A stretch of DNA of 64,000 nt. Source: an uncultured Aeromonadales bacterium (lineage in GTDB: Bacteria > Pseudomonadota > Gammaproteobacteria > Enterobacterales > Succinivibrionaceae). The notes under the pieces are model-generated. The model saw only the letters and a list, made by a program, of their open reading frames with translations, made no database searches and was not told the DNA's origin. Made by a program: the position numbers and the translations under genes. Below, piece after piece: positions 1 through 8,160 of the stretch (position 1 is its first letter; every line of letters begins with the position of its first letter). Location: assembly GCA_902761645.1 (NCBI GenBank), contig CACWLF010000003.1:43654-107653 (forward strand), given 5' to 3'.

Positions 1-793
1 TATTGCATCCTCAAAGGTAAAAGATTCTTCTATTTCCTGAACCAGATATGCATCATAATCCATATTCAATACCTCAAGTTCAATTTTCGATAATTTCCTT
101 GACAGATACATCAGCCATCTGTCTGATTTTGACAGTTTGGAAATGTAGTCTCTAGGATTTTTACTGATTTGTCTTAATTTTAACAGCTTTTCATTGAATT
201 TGCTTGATTCAAATGTGATTATGTAGCCATCATTGAAATTTAAATCCTGCAGAATAATGTTTTCGTTAACTGTTCCTTGGTCAACATTGAAGTTGCTTCC
301 TGTATTGGAGGTTCCTTTAAGTATTTCTGCAATGTTCCTGATTCTGTGTGTTACGTACTCATCTTCAAAAAATGTTTCGTTCAGTATGGCAATGCATATG
401 GTCTGATTCGGAAGTTCGTTTGGTTCTCCTTTCTTTGGAAGTATTGATTGCATGATTTTGTTTCTGTAGATCATTATGCGCTGAATCAGTTGATGCTGCC
501 TGTACGCCTGAACTTCAATGTTGACCTTGTCTCCGTTCTGCGTTCGTACCAGTACATCTACCAGACTCGATTTTTTCTGATCATTGCCGGCGTTAAGTTC
601 AGAGTTGCAGAAAGTGAGATCTGTATAGGCATTTTCACCTTCAAGCATCAGCAGACTGTTTATCAGATTCAGGGTGATAAACTTTGATTTTTCGTTGTTG
701 AAAATATACTTGAACAGTCTGTCGTTGAACATATTGCGGCAAACAGTCTGGCCATTATATGTACCAATGATAATAGGATTGAAATCCGTCATA
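1..793 (-). CDS. Rpn-family PD-(D/E)XK nuclease / putative transposase (3' end outside window)
   Basis: About 264 residues are visible, running off the left edge, so the C-terminus is missing. The N-terminus reads MTDFNPIIIGTYNGQTVCRN. Around residues 70-95 the segment LVDVLVRTQNGDKVNIEVQ has the D...(I)EVQ signature of the Rpn/PDDEXK transposase-like nucleases, followed by a basic stretch and R..IYRNK, also typical. Members are DNA endonucleases tied to recombination and phage defence. The start is set by ATG at 793 with GGAG upstream (minus-strand reading). A TATAAT-like -10 lies at 841-846 with a weak -35. A decayed second copy lies directly upstream at 1159-1843. Family call is firm; biological role is inferred. 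Confidence 0.8.
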
Positions 794-1158
794 AAATAAC
801 TCCGTTTTTATATTGATTAAAAATATGAATGTAAAAGAATATTATACGACACATCGTATTCTTTAAAAATAATGATACACTGTTTGAAATTTGTTTGTCA
901 ATATAATATGTATAATACTGACGTGTAATGTAATTTTCTTTATATTTTGGTTGGTTGTGATTTTACGCAAGTAGGTTATGGGTACCGATTTGTTGAAGCA
1001 ACAGGAAAAATATCATGATGTCCGTGTATTTGATGAGATGGCTGAATGTTTCATCAAATGAATATCCGGTGCCTGATTCAGCTGAATCTGCAAAAATAAA
1101 AAGGAGAACAAACATTGCTGTTTATTCTCCGAAGACTCAAAAGAATTAAAAAATGATT
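794..1158. other. AT-rich intergenic stretch, no gene seen
   Basis: This stretch between the intact Rpn-type gene and its decayed copy is AT-rich. It contains the Shine-Dalgarno (GGAG, complement of 800-804) and a -10-like TATAAT (complement of 841-846) for the minus-strand gene. I see no convincing ORF, RNA gene or terminal inverted repeats that would mark an insertion sequence. Confidence 0.5.
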
Positions 1159-1843
1159 TTACAGACTGTCGATTTTTTCTTTGCTTAATCCTGTTAGATT
1201 AATGATTTCATTTGTGTTTTTTCCTTCGTTTTTCAGGTATTTTGCAAACCGAATTATTGTTTCATCATGTTCAGCTAGTATTTTGTCTATTTCAGCCAGT
1301 GTTTTGTCTATTTCAGCTAGCATTTTGTCTATTTCAGCCAGCTTTTTGTCTATTTTAGCTAGCATTTTGTCTATTTCAGCCAGCATTTTGTCTATTTTAG
1401 CCAGCATTTTGTTTATTTCAGCCAGCTTTTTGTCTATTTCAGCCAGCTTTCCATCTTTTGCTGCCAGCTTTTTATATTTTTCTACCAGCTTTTTATATTT
1501 TTCTACCAGCTTTTTATCTTTGTCAGCTATTATCAGATCTCTTTGTCTTATTGCATCCTCAAAGGTAAAAGATTCTTCTATTTCCTGAACCAGATATGCA
1601 TCATAATCCATGTAGTCTCTAGGATTTTTACTGTTTTGTCTTGATTTTAACAGTTTTTCATTGAATTTGCTTGATTCAAATGTGATTATGCAGCCGTCAT
1701 TGAAATTTAAATCCTGCAGAATAATGTTTTCGTTAACTGTTCCTTTGTCAGCATTGCAGGCAGTTCCTGCATTCATGTATTTCAGCAGTGTTCCCCGCTC
1801 GGGTTTGTTTCATGCTCAACTTTAAAATTGATTCGTTCAGTAT
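1159..1843 (-). pseudogene. Decayed Rpn-family gene copy with C-terminal heptad coiled coil
   Basis: The open part (1159-1776) encodes 205 residues. Residues from GTVNENIILQDLNF to ESFTFEDAI repeat the neighbouring Rpn gene almost letter for letter, but 27 codons (81 bp, equivalent to 64-144) are missing in frame. Upstream of ATG 1776 the homology continues in another frame (ILNE...NTAEI at about 1775-1843), so the nuclease half is frameshifted and lost. The C-terminus has about nine 7-residue units (LAEIDKM type) and a typical Rpn ending, NEIINLTGLSKEKIDSL. It is probably a truncated pseudogene. A stand-alone C-terminal (antitoxin-like) protein is possible because the remaining ORF is fully open. 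Confidence 0.7.
1271..1459. repeat. 21-bp tandem repeats encoding coiled-coil heptads
   Basis: About nine direct 21-bp units, each beginning tcagc(c/t)ag on the plus strand and separated by exactly 21 bp (1271, 1292, 1313 ... 1439). On the coding minus strand each encodes one heptad such as KMLAEID or KKLAEID, with small substitutions between units. The match of repeat length to the coiled-coil heptad keeps both the reading frame and the coiled-coil register whenever a unit is gained or lost. Confidence 0.85.
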
Positions 1844-2097
1844 ATGCTTGTGGTTGCTGCTGCATATCCTGGGAAAAGATGATTAATTTTTAACTATGTG
1901 AAGTGGCACGGTTTAAGTACTTGACTGTGATGGATTTTCTTACTACTCTTTTTTTACGGATAAATAATTTTACTCATAAATAAAAGAACGAAGATTTTTT
2001 GCAAAAGGTAACGGCGACAGATAATCAGCACAGTATGAAGTCGGATGTTCCTTTGGCTTTTATGCTCTTATCATCACAACACGAAGTAGGTAAATAT
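1844..2097. other. Intergenic leader of the lipoprotein gene
   Basis: This holds the last faint traces of the decayed Rpn copy and then the upstream region of the lipoprotein gene. A TTGACT hexamer at 1921-1926 could be a -35, but the -10 that should follow is poor. An in-frame TTG at 1999 would extend the next gene by 33 residues; it is not favoured because the signal peptide starts after the ATG at 2098. Confidence 0.35.
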
Positions 2098-2937
2098 ATG
2101 GCAGGAAAGAATAAACACAACGGATTTGCAAAACCGTTTTTACGGGCTGTTTCTCTTGCTTCTTTAATGCTGTTTCTTCAGGGATGCGGAACATCGGTTT
2201 TAGACGGCAGTTCTCCTGCAAAATTACAGGAGTCATTCAAGGCGGTGAAAAGCGGTCTGTCCGATCAGAAACAGCAGGTAAAATTTGAAGTTGCGTATAA
2301 TATTCTCAATATTTATTTATCGGAGCGTGTAAAAAAAGGCGGCAATGAGAACAGTCTCCGCATGGAGATGTTCAACGGAAAGGATGCCAGAACACTGGTG
2401 GAACAGGCAAGAACCTATGAACAGGGCAAAGTTGACTCGATAACGGCTGAACTGAAGGTTCTCGACAACTGCTATAAAAGTCTCAAGTCAGGTCTGAAGG
2501 TTGAGAATGCAACTCTGCGTTCCAGTTCCGTTAAACCTGAAGAAAGGGTTGAACTGAGTTTTGATCTGCATAACGGCAGTCAGTACCCTGTTTCCATGAT
2601 TCAGGCGAATGTCACACTGCAGGTGTTCGGAGCTCCCGGCATGGAAAAGCTTTTTGCAGGACGCGATGTAGTGAACTGTACTGCCAAGAAGATTGTCAAT
2701 CCGGGTTCAATCGGCAGAATGTCCTGCAGTCTGAGTTATGAGATGGGACCTGTAAGATATGAAGGTCCTGCGCAGGATGTTCAGAACTTTGTTATTGAAA
2801 TTGTTGACAATGACGATACTCCGCTCAATGACAAGGACGATCAGAATACAATGGCGTACTGCAAGGAGCAGAGCGAACAGCTGAAACGAAATATTAATCT
2901 GTATCTTAACGATCTTGAATCTCTGATGGGATTTTAG
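2098..2937 (+). CDS. Putative lipoprotein of unknown function
   Basis: It encodes 279 residues. The start was placed at ATG 2098, preceded by GTAGG, because from there the protein opens with a basic stretch, a hydrophobic run (AVSLASLMLFL) and the lipobox LQGC, i.e. a lipoprotein signal peptide with lipidated Cys at about residue 31. The mature part begins with an alpha-helical, charged segment (about 40-130). It then looks beta-rich around 145-250 (VELSFDLHNGSQYPVSMIQANVTL), suggesting an immunoglobulin-like sandwich. No family was recognised. It stands alone ahead of the yceD cluster and is probably anchored in an envelope membrane; its function is unknown. Confidence 0.7.
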   Translation: MAGKNKHNGFAKPFLRAVSLASLMLFLQGCGTSVLDGSSPAKLQESFKAVKSGLSDQKQQVKFEVAYNILNIYLSERVKKGGNENSLRMEMFNGKDARTLVEQARTYEQGKVDSITAELKVLDNCYKSLKSGLKVENATLRSSSVKPEERVELSFDLHNGSQYPVSMIQANVTLQVFGAPGMEKLFAGRDVVNCTAKKIVNPGSIGRMSCSLSYEMGPVRYEGPAQDVQNFVIEIVDNDDTPLNDKDDQNTMAYCKEQSEQLKRNINLYLNDLESLMGF

Positions 2938-2938
2938 T

Positions 2939-2969
2939 AAAACCTGCGAGAAAGAAGGCCGCCGGTTTT
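2939..2969 (+). terminator. Possible terminator after the lipoprotein gene
   Basis: AAAACC-GCG pairs with CGC-GGTTTT, with one mismatch in the stem and an A/G-rich loop. It begins one base after the stop codon. The trailing T-run belongs to the stem itself, so termination strength is uncertain. Confidence 0.3.
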
Positions 2970-3130
2970 CATCCGATGGTTTTCAGTTCCTTTGAGAACG
3001 GCGTGCCCGGACAGTGCATAATGCCTGCTGCAGTGTTTTTATCATCAGCTTCCGGCCATCACATCATGGCTCTGACGTCAGGTGCCGTTTCCGCCATGAA
3101 ACGTGATCAGGAAAAAAATGAAAATATTCT

Positions 3131-3159
3131 TTGACTAAAGAGCAATTTATCTATATTAT
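3131..3159 (+). promoter_or_regulatory. Sigma-70 type promoter immediately upstream of yceD
   Basis: TTGACT at 3131-3136, a 17-bp spacer and TATTAT at 3154-3159 match the consensus closely. The predicted transcription start falls at about 3165-3167, only two to four bases before the yceD ATG at 3169. No Shine-Dalgarno is visible ahead of that ATG. Confidence 0.6.
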
Positions 3160-3168
3160 TGCGACATT

Positions 3169-3708
3169 ATGCAAAGTGTAAAAATTCCTTTAACAATAGA
3201 TCCGTACCGTGCGGCTGCCAAAAAGCTTGATTATCAGGGCATTATTGCCGCTGATGGTCTTGAACGTCTGGCTTCCATGGTTGTTTCTGTTGCAGATGAT
3301 GCCCAAGTTAACCTCTCTTTTTATGAAGATTTGAGCGGTATTGTGGTGTTTGAAGGAACCGTTGTTTGTCCGGTTATTATGGAGTGTCAACGCTGTGGAG
3401 AAAAAATGAGGCTGGAGTTAAAAACCGGTTTCAGGTATTCTCCGGACATTAAGAAGATTGAGGAACTGGAACTTCAGGATCAATACGACTGTGCTGATTT
3501 AAATAATTTGGGCGAAATAGACCTTTATGCTATAATAGAGGACGAGTTAATTCTTTCATTACCATTAATTGCAAAGCATTCCGATGAGGAGTGTCCTGCC
3601 AGTGATTTGATTGAGTCGCTGTATGATAATGAAGATACCGCCGAATTGAAGCATAACCCCTTTGCAGAATTAGGTGAGTTAATTAAGCATAAAAATAGTA
3701 ATAGTTAG
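3169..3708 (+). CDS. yceD: YceD/DUF177 family protein
   Basis: It encodes 179 residues. The N-terminus MQSVKIPLTIDPYRAAAKKL resembles the known start of enterobacterial YceD, which fixes the start codon. The central CQRC motif (about residue 70) and the later acidic ELILSLP...H.DEECPA segment are characteristic of the DUF177 family, small cytoplasmic proteins linked to 23S rRNA accumulation. It lies directly ahead of rpmF, the usual arrangement, nine bases apart. Unusually there is no Shine-Dalgarno, and a good promoter puts the likely transcript start almost on the ATG. Confidence 0.92.
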   Translation: MQSVKIPLTIDPYRAAAKKLDYQGIIAADGLERLASMVVSVADDAQVNLSFYEDLSGIVVFEGTVVCPVIMECQRCGEKMRLELKTGFRYSPDIKKIEELELQDQYDCADLNNLGEIDLYAIIEDELILSLPLIAKHSDEECPASDLIESLYDNEDTAELKHNPFAELGELIKHKNSNS

Positions 3709-3717
3709 GAGTAGGCA

Positions 3718-3897
3718 ATGGCCGTTCAACAGAATCATACATCACGTTCAAAGCGCAATATGCGTCGTTCTCATGATGCTATTTCAAGCACTGCTTTATC
3801 AGTAGATAAGACCAGCGGTGAAGTTCACATGAGTCACAATGTAACTGCAGATGGTTACTATCGTGGAAAGAAAGTAATTAACAAGAACAAAGATTAA
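3718..3897 (+). CDS. rpmF: 50S ribosomal protein L32
   Basis: This 59-residue gene begins [20 protein letters not shown] and ends [17 protein letters not shown]. It matches bacterial L32 along its length, including the basic N-terminal arm and the ADGYYRG motif. L32 is a small protein of the large ribosomal subunit near the peptidyl-transferase region. It carries none of the zinc-binding Cys residues found in some L32 paralogues. AGGAG sits just upstream of the ATG (taGGAGtaggcaATG). It lies between yceD and plsX, as in other gammaproteobacteria. Confidence 0.96.
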   Translation: MAVQQNHTSRSKRNMRRSHDAISSTALSVDKTSGEVHMSHNVTADGYYRGKKVINKNKD

Positions 3898-3907
3898 TTG
3901 CTTGCTT

Positions 3908-4921
3908 GTGAATAATCATGAAAAGGATCCGGTGATTTCTCTGGATCTGATGGGCGGTGACAGCGGTCCCGCCGTTACAGTGCCTGCTGCCAAGCGGGCA
4001 TTGTTGATCTCAAAGAATTTAAATTTGATTCTCGTCGGTCGTGAACAGGAATGTCTGCCAATGTTAAAAAAACACGGGCTGCTGGATAATTCCCGTGTAA
4101 AATTCATCGCGACACCCAATGTTATATCATCTGAAGAGGTTCCGTCGCATGCCCTGAAGCATTCGCAGGATACATCAATGAGAAAAGCCATTGAACTTGT
4201 TGCCGACGGTTCCGCACATGCCTGTGTAAGCGCCGGAAACACCGGAGCCCTGATGGCTGTGTCTCGTTATATTCTGCATACCGTGCCCGGAATTGATCGT
4301 CCGGCGCTGGCTGCTTTCGTGCCCAATGAGAAGAAACAGCGCACACTGCTGCTTGATCTTGGCGCAAACGTGGAATGCGATGCAAAGAATCTGGTACAAT
4401 TTGCATTGCTCGGCTGTTCGGAGTTCAGCAGAATCAGTAATACGGAGAGGCCCAAAGTGGCGCTTCTCAATATCGGTGTTGAACATAACAAGGGTCGGGA
4501 GTATATAAAAAAGGCCGATGCGATCCTGACAGGACTGAAGGAAGTCGATTATATCGGATATATTGAAAGTGATTCACTGTTTAACAGCGATGCTGATGTA
4601 ATCGTATGCGACGGTTTTACCGGCAATATTGCCCTTAAATCATCGGAGGGTCTGGTAAGACTGATTGTAAAAACGGCAAAACAGCGGTATCGCGGCTTTT
4701 TTTCACTGCCAGTATTGCTGATTTTGAAGGGCGTCATGTCAAAACTGTATCCGGACGAGTATAATGGAGCAAGTCTTTTGGGATTGCAGGGTGTTGTAAT
4801 CAAAAGTCACGGCAGTGCAAAGATAAAAGCAACTGCCAATGCCATAATTAGAGCGCAGTACGAGGCCCGGATTGGTCTGTCCGACCGATTTCTTGAACTG
4901 CTCGGTAAGAATTTGTTTTAA
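3908..4921 (+). CDS. plsX: Phosphate acyltransferase PlsX
   Basis: PlsX converts acyl-ACP to acyl-phosphate, the first step toward phosphatidic acid, as a peripheral membrane enzyme. The sequence shows the conserved LDLMGGD.GP start (residues 11-20), [10 protein letters not shown] (about 110-119), DLGAN and DGFTGNI.LK, all PlsX hallmarks, at the normal length of about 338 residues. Start choice is uncertain: GTG 3908 is preferred, TTG 3902 is possible, and no good Shine-Dalgarno precedes either. It sits 10 bases after rpmF and 23 bases before fabH, in the conserved cluster. Confidence 0.93.
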   Translation: MNNHEKDPVISLDLMGGDSGPAVTVPAAKRALLISKNLNLILVGREQECLPMLKKHGLLDNSRVKFIATPNVISSEEVPSHALKHSQDTSMRKAIELVADGSAHACVSAGNTGALMAVSRYILHTVPGIDRPALAAFVPNEKKQRTLLLDLGANVECDAKNLVQFALLGCSEFSRISNTERPKVALLNIGVEHNKGREYIKKADAILTGLKEVDYIGYIESDSLFNSDADVIVCDGFTGNIALKSSEGLVRLIVKTAKQRYRGFFSLPVLLILKGVMSKLYPDEYNGASLLGLQGVVIKSHGSAKIKATANAIIRAQYEARIGLSDRFLELLGKNLF

Positions 4922-4944
4922 AAATTAAATCTATAGGTTTACAG

Positions 4945-5901
4945 ATGTACAGTAAAATTCTTGGAACAGGTAGTTATCTACCGCAAAATGTTCGCACAAA
5001 TTCCGATTTAGAAAAAATGGTGGATACTTCCAATGAATGGATTATTGAAAGAACGGGAATCAGGGAGCGTCGCATTGCCTCGGAAAAGGAAACTACCTCC
5101 TACATGGGGTATCAGGCGGCACTGAAGGCGATTGAAGCCTCCGGTCTGACTGCACAGGATATAGATTTGATTTTGGTTGGAACCTCGACAGCCGAATATG
5201 CGTTTCCTACAACCGCGTGCCAGATACAGAATCTGCTCGGATGCAGAGCGGTGCCTGCTTTTGATTTTGTGGCCGCATGCTCCGGTTTCGTGTACGGTTT
5301 AAGCATTGCCGATCAGTATATCAAATGCGGTACCTGCAGAAACGTTCTGGTAATCGGTGTTGATATTGTTTCAAACACCTGCAATCAGGATGACCGCACC
5401 ACCATTATCCTGTTCGGTGATGGCGCCGGTGCGGCCGTGGTAAGCGCCTCGGAGGAACCGGGAATTATTACCACCCATATTCAGTCTGACGGCCAGTTCG
5501 GTCATCTGCTGAGTCTGCACAGGGTTGACTGTCAGAATCCGGATCAGGAGGATCGTTTCCTTCATATGGACGGTCGCGAGGTATTCAAGGTGGCGGTGAA
5601 CACACTGAGTTCGCTTGTTTCATCCACCTTCGAGCAGGCGGGCATGGAACCGTCTGAGCTTGACTGGCTTGTTCCGCATCAGGCCAATGTAAGAATTATT
5701 CAGGCTACAGCACGCAAGCTGGGTCTGAGTATGGATCAGGTTATTCTGACTCTTGACCGTCAGGGTAACACTTCCGCCGCATCTGTTCCGCTGGCGCTGG
5801 ATGAAGGCATCCGCTCCGGAAAGATCAAACGCGGTCAGTTATTGCTTTTGGAGGCCTTCGGTGGCGGTTTCACCTGGGGTTCAGCTTTAGTTCGTTATTA
5901 A
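4945..5901 (+). CDS. fabH: Beta-ketoacyl-ACP synthase III (FabH)
   Basis: FabH starts fatty-acid synthesis by condensing acetyl-CoA with malonyl-ACP. The 318-residue protein has the complete catalytic triad: Cys112 in AACSGF, His about 245 in PHQAN and Asn about 275 in GNTSAAS. It ends with the usual [17 protein letters not shown] 4945 gives the normal N-terminus [13 protein letters not shown]. It lies between plsX and fabD with short gaps, so it is probably co-transcribed with them. Confidence 0.96.
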   Translation: MYSKILGTGSYLPQNVRTNSDLEKMVDTSNEWIIERTGIRERRIASEKETTSYMGYQAALKAIEASGLTAQDIDLILVGTSTAEYAFPTTACQIQNLLGCRAVPAFDFVAACSGFVYGLSIADQYIKCGTCRNVLVIGVDIVSNTCNQDDRTTIILFGDGAGAAVVSASEEPGIITTHIQSDGQFGHLLSLHRVDCQNPDQEDRFLHMDGREVFKVAVNTLSSLVSSTFEQAGMEPSELDWLVPHQANVRIIQATARKLGLSMDQVILTLDRQGNTSAASVPLALDEGIRSGKIKRGQLLLLEAFGGGFTWGSALVRY

Positions 5902-5915
5902 GTTAGGTGATTGTA

Positions 5916-6836
5916 ATGTCTTTTTCAATTGTATTTCCCGGACAGGGTTCTCAGAGTGTTGGTATGCTGGCTTCACTGGCCGATGCATATCCGGTAGTAA
6001 AGGATACATTTGCACAGGCAAGTGATGTTTTAGGTTATGATGTTTTCAAACTGACACAGGAAGGTCCGGTTGAGGAACTGAATCAGACCTCCAGAACCCA
6101 GCCTGCACTGCTGACAGCTTCATATGCAATCTGGCAGGTATGGAAATCATTAAACGGAAAGGATCCTGAATTCATGGCGGGCCATTCCCTCGGCGAATAT
6201 TCCGCACTGACATGTGCCGGCGCCATTGAGTTTAAGGATGCCGTAAAGCTGGTTGAACAGCGCGGTATTTTCATGCAGGAATCCGTTCCGGTGGGCGTAG
6301 GCGCCATGGCTGCCGTTATCGGTCTGTCCGACGAAGAGGTTGTAAAGGGCTGCAAGGCAGCAGAGGAGGGTCAGGTTTGTTCAGCGGTGAACTTCAATTC
6401 CCAGGGTCAGGTTGTTATTGCCGGAAATAAAGAGGCTGTGGAACGCGCTTCCGTGATTTTAAAGGATGCGGGTGCAAAGAAAATCGTTCCGCTCCCTGTA
6501 TCGGTTCCGTCTCACTGCCAACTGATGAAACCTGCTGCGGATCGTCTGTCCGAGGTTCTTGCAGGCATCAAAATCAGCGCACCGGCTATTCCTGTAATCA
6601 ACAATGTTGATGTTGCGGTTGAAACCGATCCGGATAAGATCAGGGATGCCCTGATCCGTCAGCTTTTCAGTCCGGTAAGATGGACCGAAATAGTGGTTAA
6701 GATGGCAGACAGCGGTGTTGAAACCCTGCTTGAAATGGGACCAGGTAAAGTGCTGACAGGTCTTGCAAAACGTATTGACAAACGCATTGAGGGAGTATGC
6801 GCAAATACCCCGGATGCAATTCAGGAATTAATCTAG
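5916..6836 (+). CDS. fabD: Malonyl-CoA:ACP transacylase (FabD)
   Basis: FabD loads malonyl groups onto acyl carrier protein. The nucleophile Ser91 lies in GHSLGE, and His about 200 in PSHCQLMKPA is the partner base. The N-terminal FPGQGSQ motif and the length (306 residues) are standard. ATG 5916 was chosen over the longer GTG 5907 because an AGG-containing Shine-Dalgarno (about 5904-5907) is spaced for the ATG, and the family begins MxFxIVFPGQGSQ. It follows fabH by 14 bases. Confidence 0.95.
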   Translation: MSFSIVFPGQGSQSVGMLASLADAYPVVKDTFAQASDVLGYDVFKLTQEGPVEELNQTSRTQPALLTASYAIWQVWKSLNGKDPEFMAGHSLGEYSALTCAGAIEFKDAVKLVEQRGIFMQESVPVGVGAMAAVIGLSDEEVVKGCKAAEEGQVCSAVNFNSQGQVVIAGNKEAVERASVILKDAGAKKIVPLPVSVPSHCQLMKPAADRLSEVLAGIKISAPAIPVINNVDVAVETDPDKIRDALIRQLFSPVRWTEIVVKMADSGVETLLEMGPGKVLTGLAKRIDKRIEGVCANTPDAIQELI

Positions 6837-6849
6837 AGGTGTAACATAT

Positions 6850-7587
6850 ATGAATTTTGAAGGTAAATTGGTTCTGGTTACCGGTGCCAGCCGCGGTATC
6901 GGCAAGGCGATTGCGGCTCTTTTTGCAGAAAAGGGTGCAAAGGTTGTAGGTACTGCAACATCCGAAAAGGGTGCGGAGGCGATTTCAGCCTATCTTGGTG
7001 AACAGGGTGCCGGAATGGTTCTTAATGTTGCCGATCAGACTTCCGTTGACGCGCTTTTTGCGTCCATCCGGGAAAAATTCGGAGCCGAGGTGGATATTCT
7101 GGTGAACAATGCCGGCATAACCCGCGACGGTCTGTTTATGAGAATGAGCGATGAGGACTGGGATGCGATTATCACCACCAATCTTTCATCTGTATACCGC
7201 ATGTCAAAGGCTGTTATCAGATCCATGATGAAGAAACGTGGCGGAAGAATTATTTCCATCAGTTCTGTAGTGGGTGTAATCGGCAACGCCGGTCAGACCA
7301 ACTATGCGGCGGCAAAGGCAGGTATTATCGGCTTCACCAAATCTCTTGCCCGCGAGGTTGCAAGCAGAGGCGTGACCGTGAATGCCGTTGCACCTGGATT
7401 TATCGCCACCGATATGACCAGTGTTCTTACCGATGCAGAAAAGGAAAAGATTCTGTCAGGCGTACCGATGGGACATCTCGGAACTCCAGAGGATATAGCC
7501 AATGCCGTGCTGTTCCTGGCATCTGATGAAGCCGGATACATTACCGGTGAAACCATCAATGTCAACGGCGGCATGAGCATGGTTTAA
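6850..7587 (+). CDS. fabG: 3-oxoacyl-ACP reductase (FabG)
   Basis: FabG is the NADPH-dependent reductase of the elongation cycle, a short-chain dehydrogenase. Visible are the Rossmann motif TGASRGIGKA (about 11-20), NNAG, the catalytic SISSVVG serine, and Tyr152/Lys156 in NYAAAKAG, with the C-terminal GGMSMV typical of FabG tetramers. The length is 245 residues. It follows fabD by 13 bases. A 186-bp gap with its own promoter then separates it from acpP. Confidence 0.96.
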   Translation: MNFEGKLVLVTGASRGIGKAIAALFAEKGAKVVGTATSEKGAEAISAYLGEQGAGMVLNVADQTSVDALFASIREKFGAEVDILVNNAGITRDGLFMRMSDEDWDAIITTNLSSVYRMSKAVIRSMMKKRGGRIISISSVVGVIGNAGQTNYAAAKAGIIGFTKSLAREVASRGVTVNAVAPGFIATDMTSVLTDAEKEKILSGVPMGHLGTPEDIANAVLFLASDEAGYITGETINVNGGMSMV

Positions 7588-7687
7588 CGGCATTCATGAT
7601 TGTTTTTTACAGTTTTTATCATTTTGTGATATCCGCTAAAGTTATCGGCAATAAGTGAAAAAAAAGACTGTAAAAATAGTCAGATAA

Positions 7688-7696
7688 TGCTATAAT
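7688..7696 (+). promoter_or_regulatory. Extended -10 promoter for acpP
   Basis: TGC-TATAAT (TG at 7688-7689, TATAAT at 7691-7696) is a perfect extended -10. The -35 position is poor (CTGTAA at 7668-7673, 17-bp spacer). It would give acpP a dedicated transcript with a leader of about 70 bases, in line with the need for far more acyl carrier protein than enzymes. Confidence 0.6.
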
Positions 7697-7773
7697 TAGC
7701 AATTATTATTTAACCCTTTAGGGATGTTTTGTAATTAAGCACGGAAGTGTATTTTTTAAGGAAAAAATAAATC

Positions 7774-8010
7774 ATGAGTGATATCGTTGAACAAGTAAAG
7801 ACTATAGTGGCTGAACAATTGGATCGTGATATTGAAAGTGTAACTATTGAATCTTCATTTGTTGATGACTTAGGTGCAGATTCTTTAGATGCTGTTGAAT
7901 TAATCATGCGTCTTGAAGAAGAATTCGGAATTGATATTCCGGATGATGATGCTGAAAAGATTACTACAGTTCAGGCAGCTGTTGATTACATCAAATCACA
8001 CAAGGCATAA
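7774..8010 (+). CDS. acpP: Acyl carrier protein
   Basis: This 78-residue acidic protein carries Ser37 in [10 protein letters not shown], the site of the 4'-phosphopantetheine arm. The flanking helices match the canonical AcpP ([15 protein letters not shown]). It carries growing acyl chains for the Fab enzymes and donates to PlsX. AAGGA lies upstream of the ATG. It has its own extended -10 promoter and is followed by a hairpin with T-run, so it is probably also made as a short, abundant separate mRNA. Confidence 0.97.
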   Translation: MSDIVEQVKTIVAEQLDRDIESVTIESSFVDDLGADSLDAVELIMRLEEEFGIDIPDDDAEKITTVQAAVDYIKSHKA

Positions 8011-8111
8011 TTTCTGAATGCTGGTTTAAACTAATATTTGCATTTTGGTACTTCGCGTGAATATACAAAATCAATATATTGTTTATTTAATATAATAGTT
8101 ATTATTGTATG

Positions 8112-8141
8112 GAGCGACATATTATTGTCGCTCTATTTTTT
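8112..8141 (+). terminator. Intrinsic terminator between acpP and fabF
   Basis: A perfect 8-bp stem, GAGCGACA (8112-8119) with TGTCGCTC (8126-8133), has a 6-base loop and is followed by TATTTTTT. It should stop part of the acpP transcription before fabF. A TATAAT at 8091-8096 just upstream lacks a recognisable -35. Confidence 0.8.
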
Positions 8142-8160
8142 AAAATAATCGGAGGTTACT

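Noticed and set aside
448-687. Plus-strand ORF inside the Rpn nuclease region
   Set aside because: The opposite strand encodes the nuclease motifs over the same bases. The plus-strand peptide has no recognisable features.
1181-1588. Plus-strand Ser/Ile-rich repeat ORF
   Set aside because: Antisense shadow of the heptad repeats in the decayed Rpn copy; the minus-strand reading has clear homology to the neighbouring gene.
1-1843. A complete insertion sequence around the Rpn genes
   Set aside because: No terminal inverted repeats or target-site duplications could be found. The family is called transposase-like but does not form classical IS elements.
4122-4803. Several minus-strand ORFs inside plsX
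   Set aside because: All lie within the well-conserved plsX frame and show no protein-family features; they are shadows.
8079-8096. A promoter for fabF at the TATAAT of 8091-8096
   Set aside because: The nearby TTGTTT is much too close to be a -35, and the terminator at 8112-8141 would follow immediately, so it is not listed as a feature.
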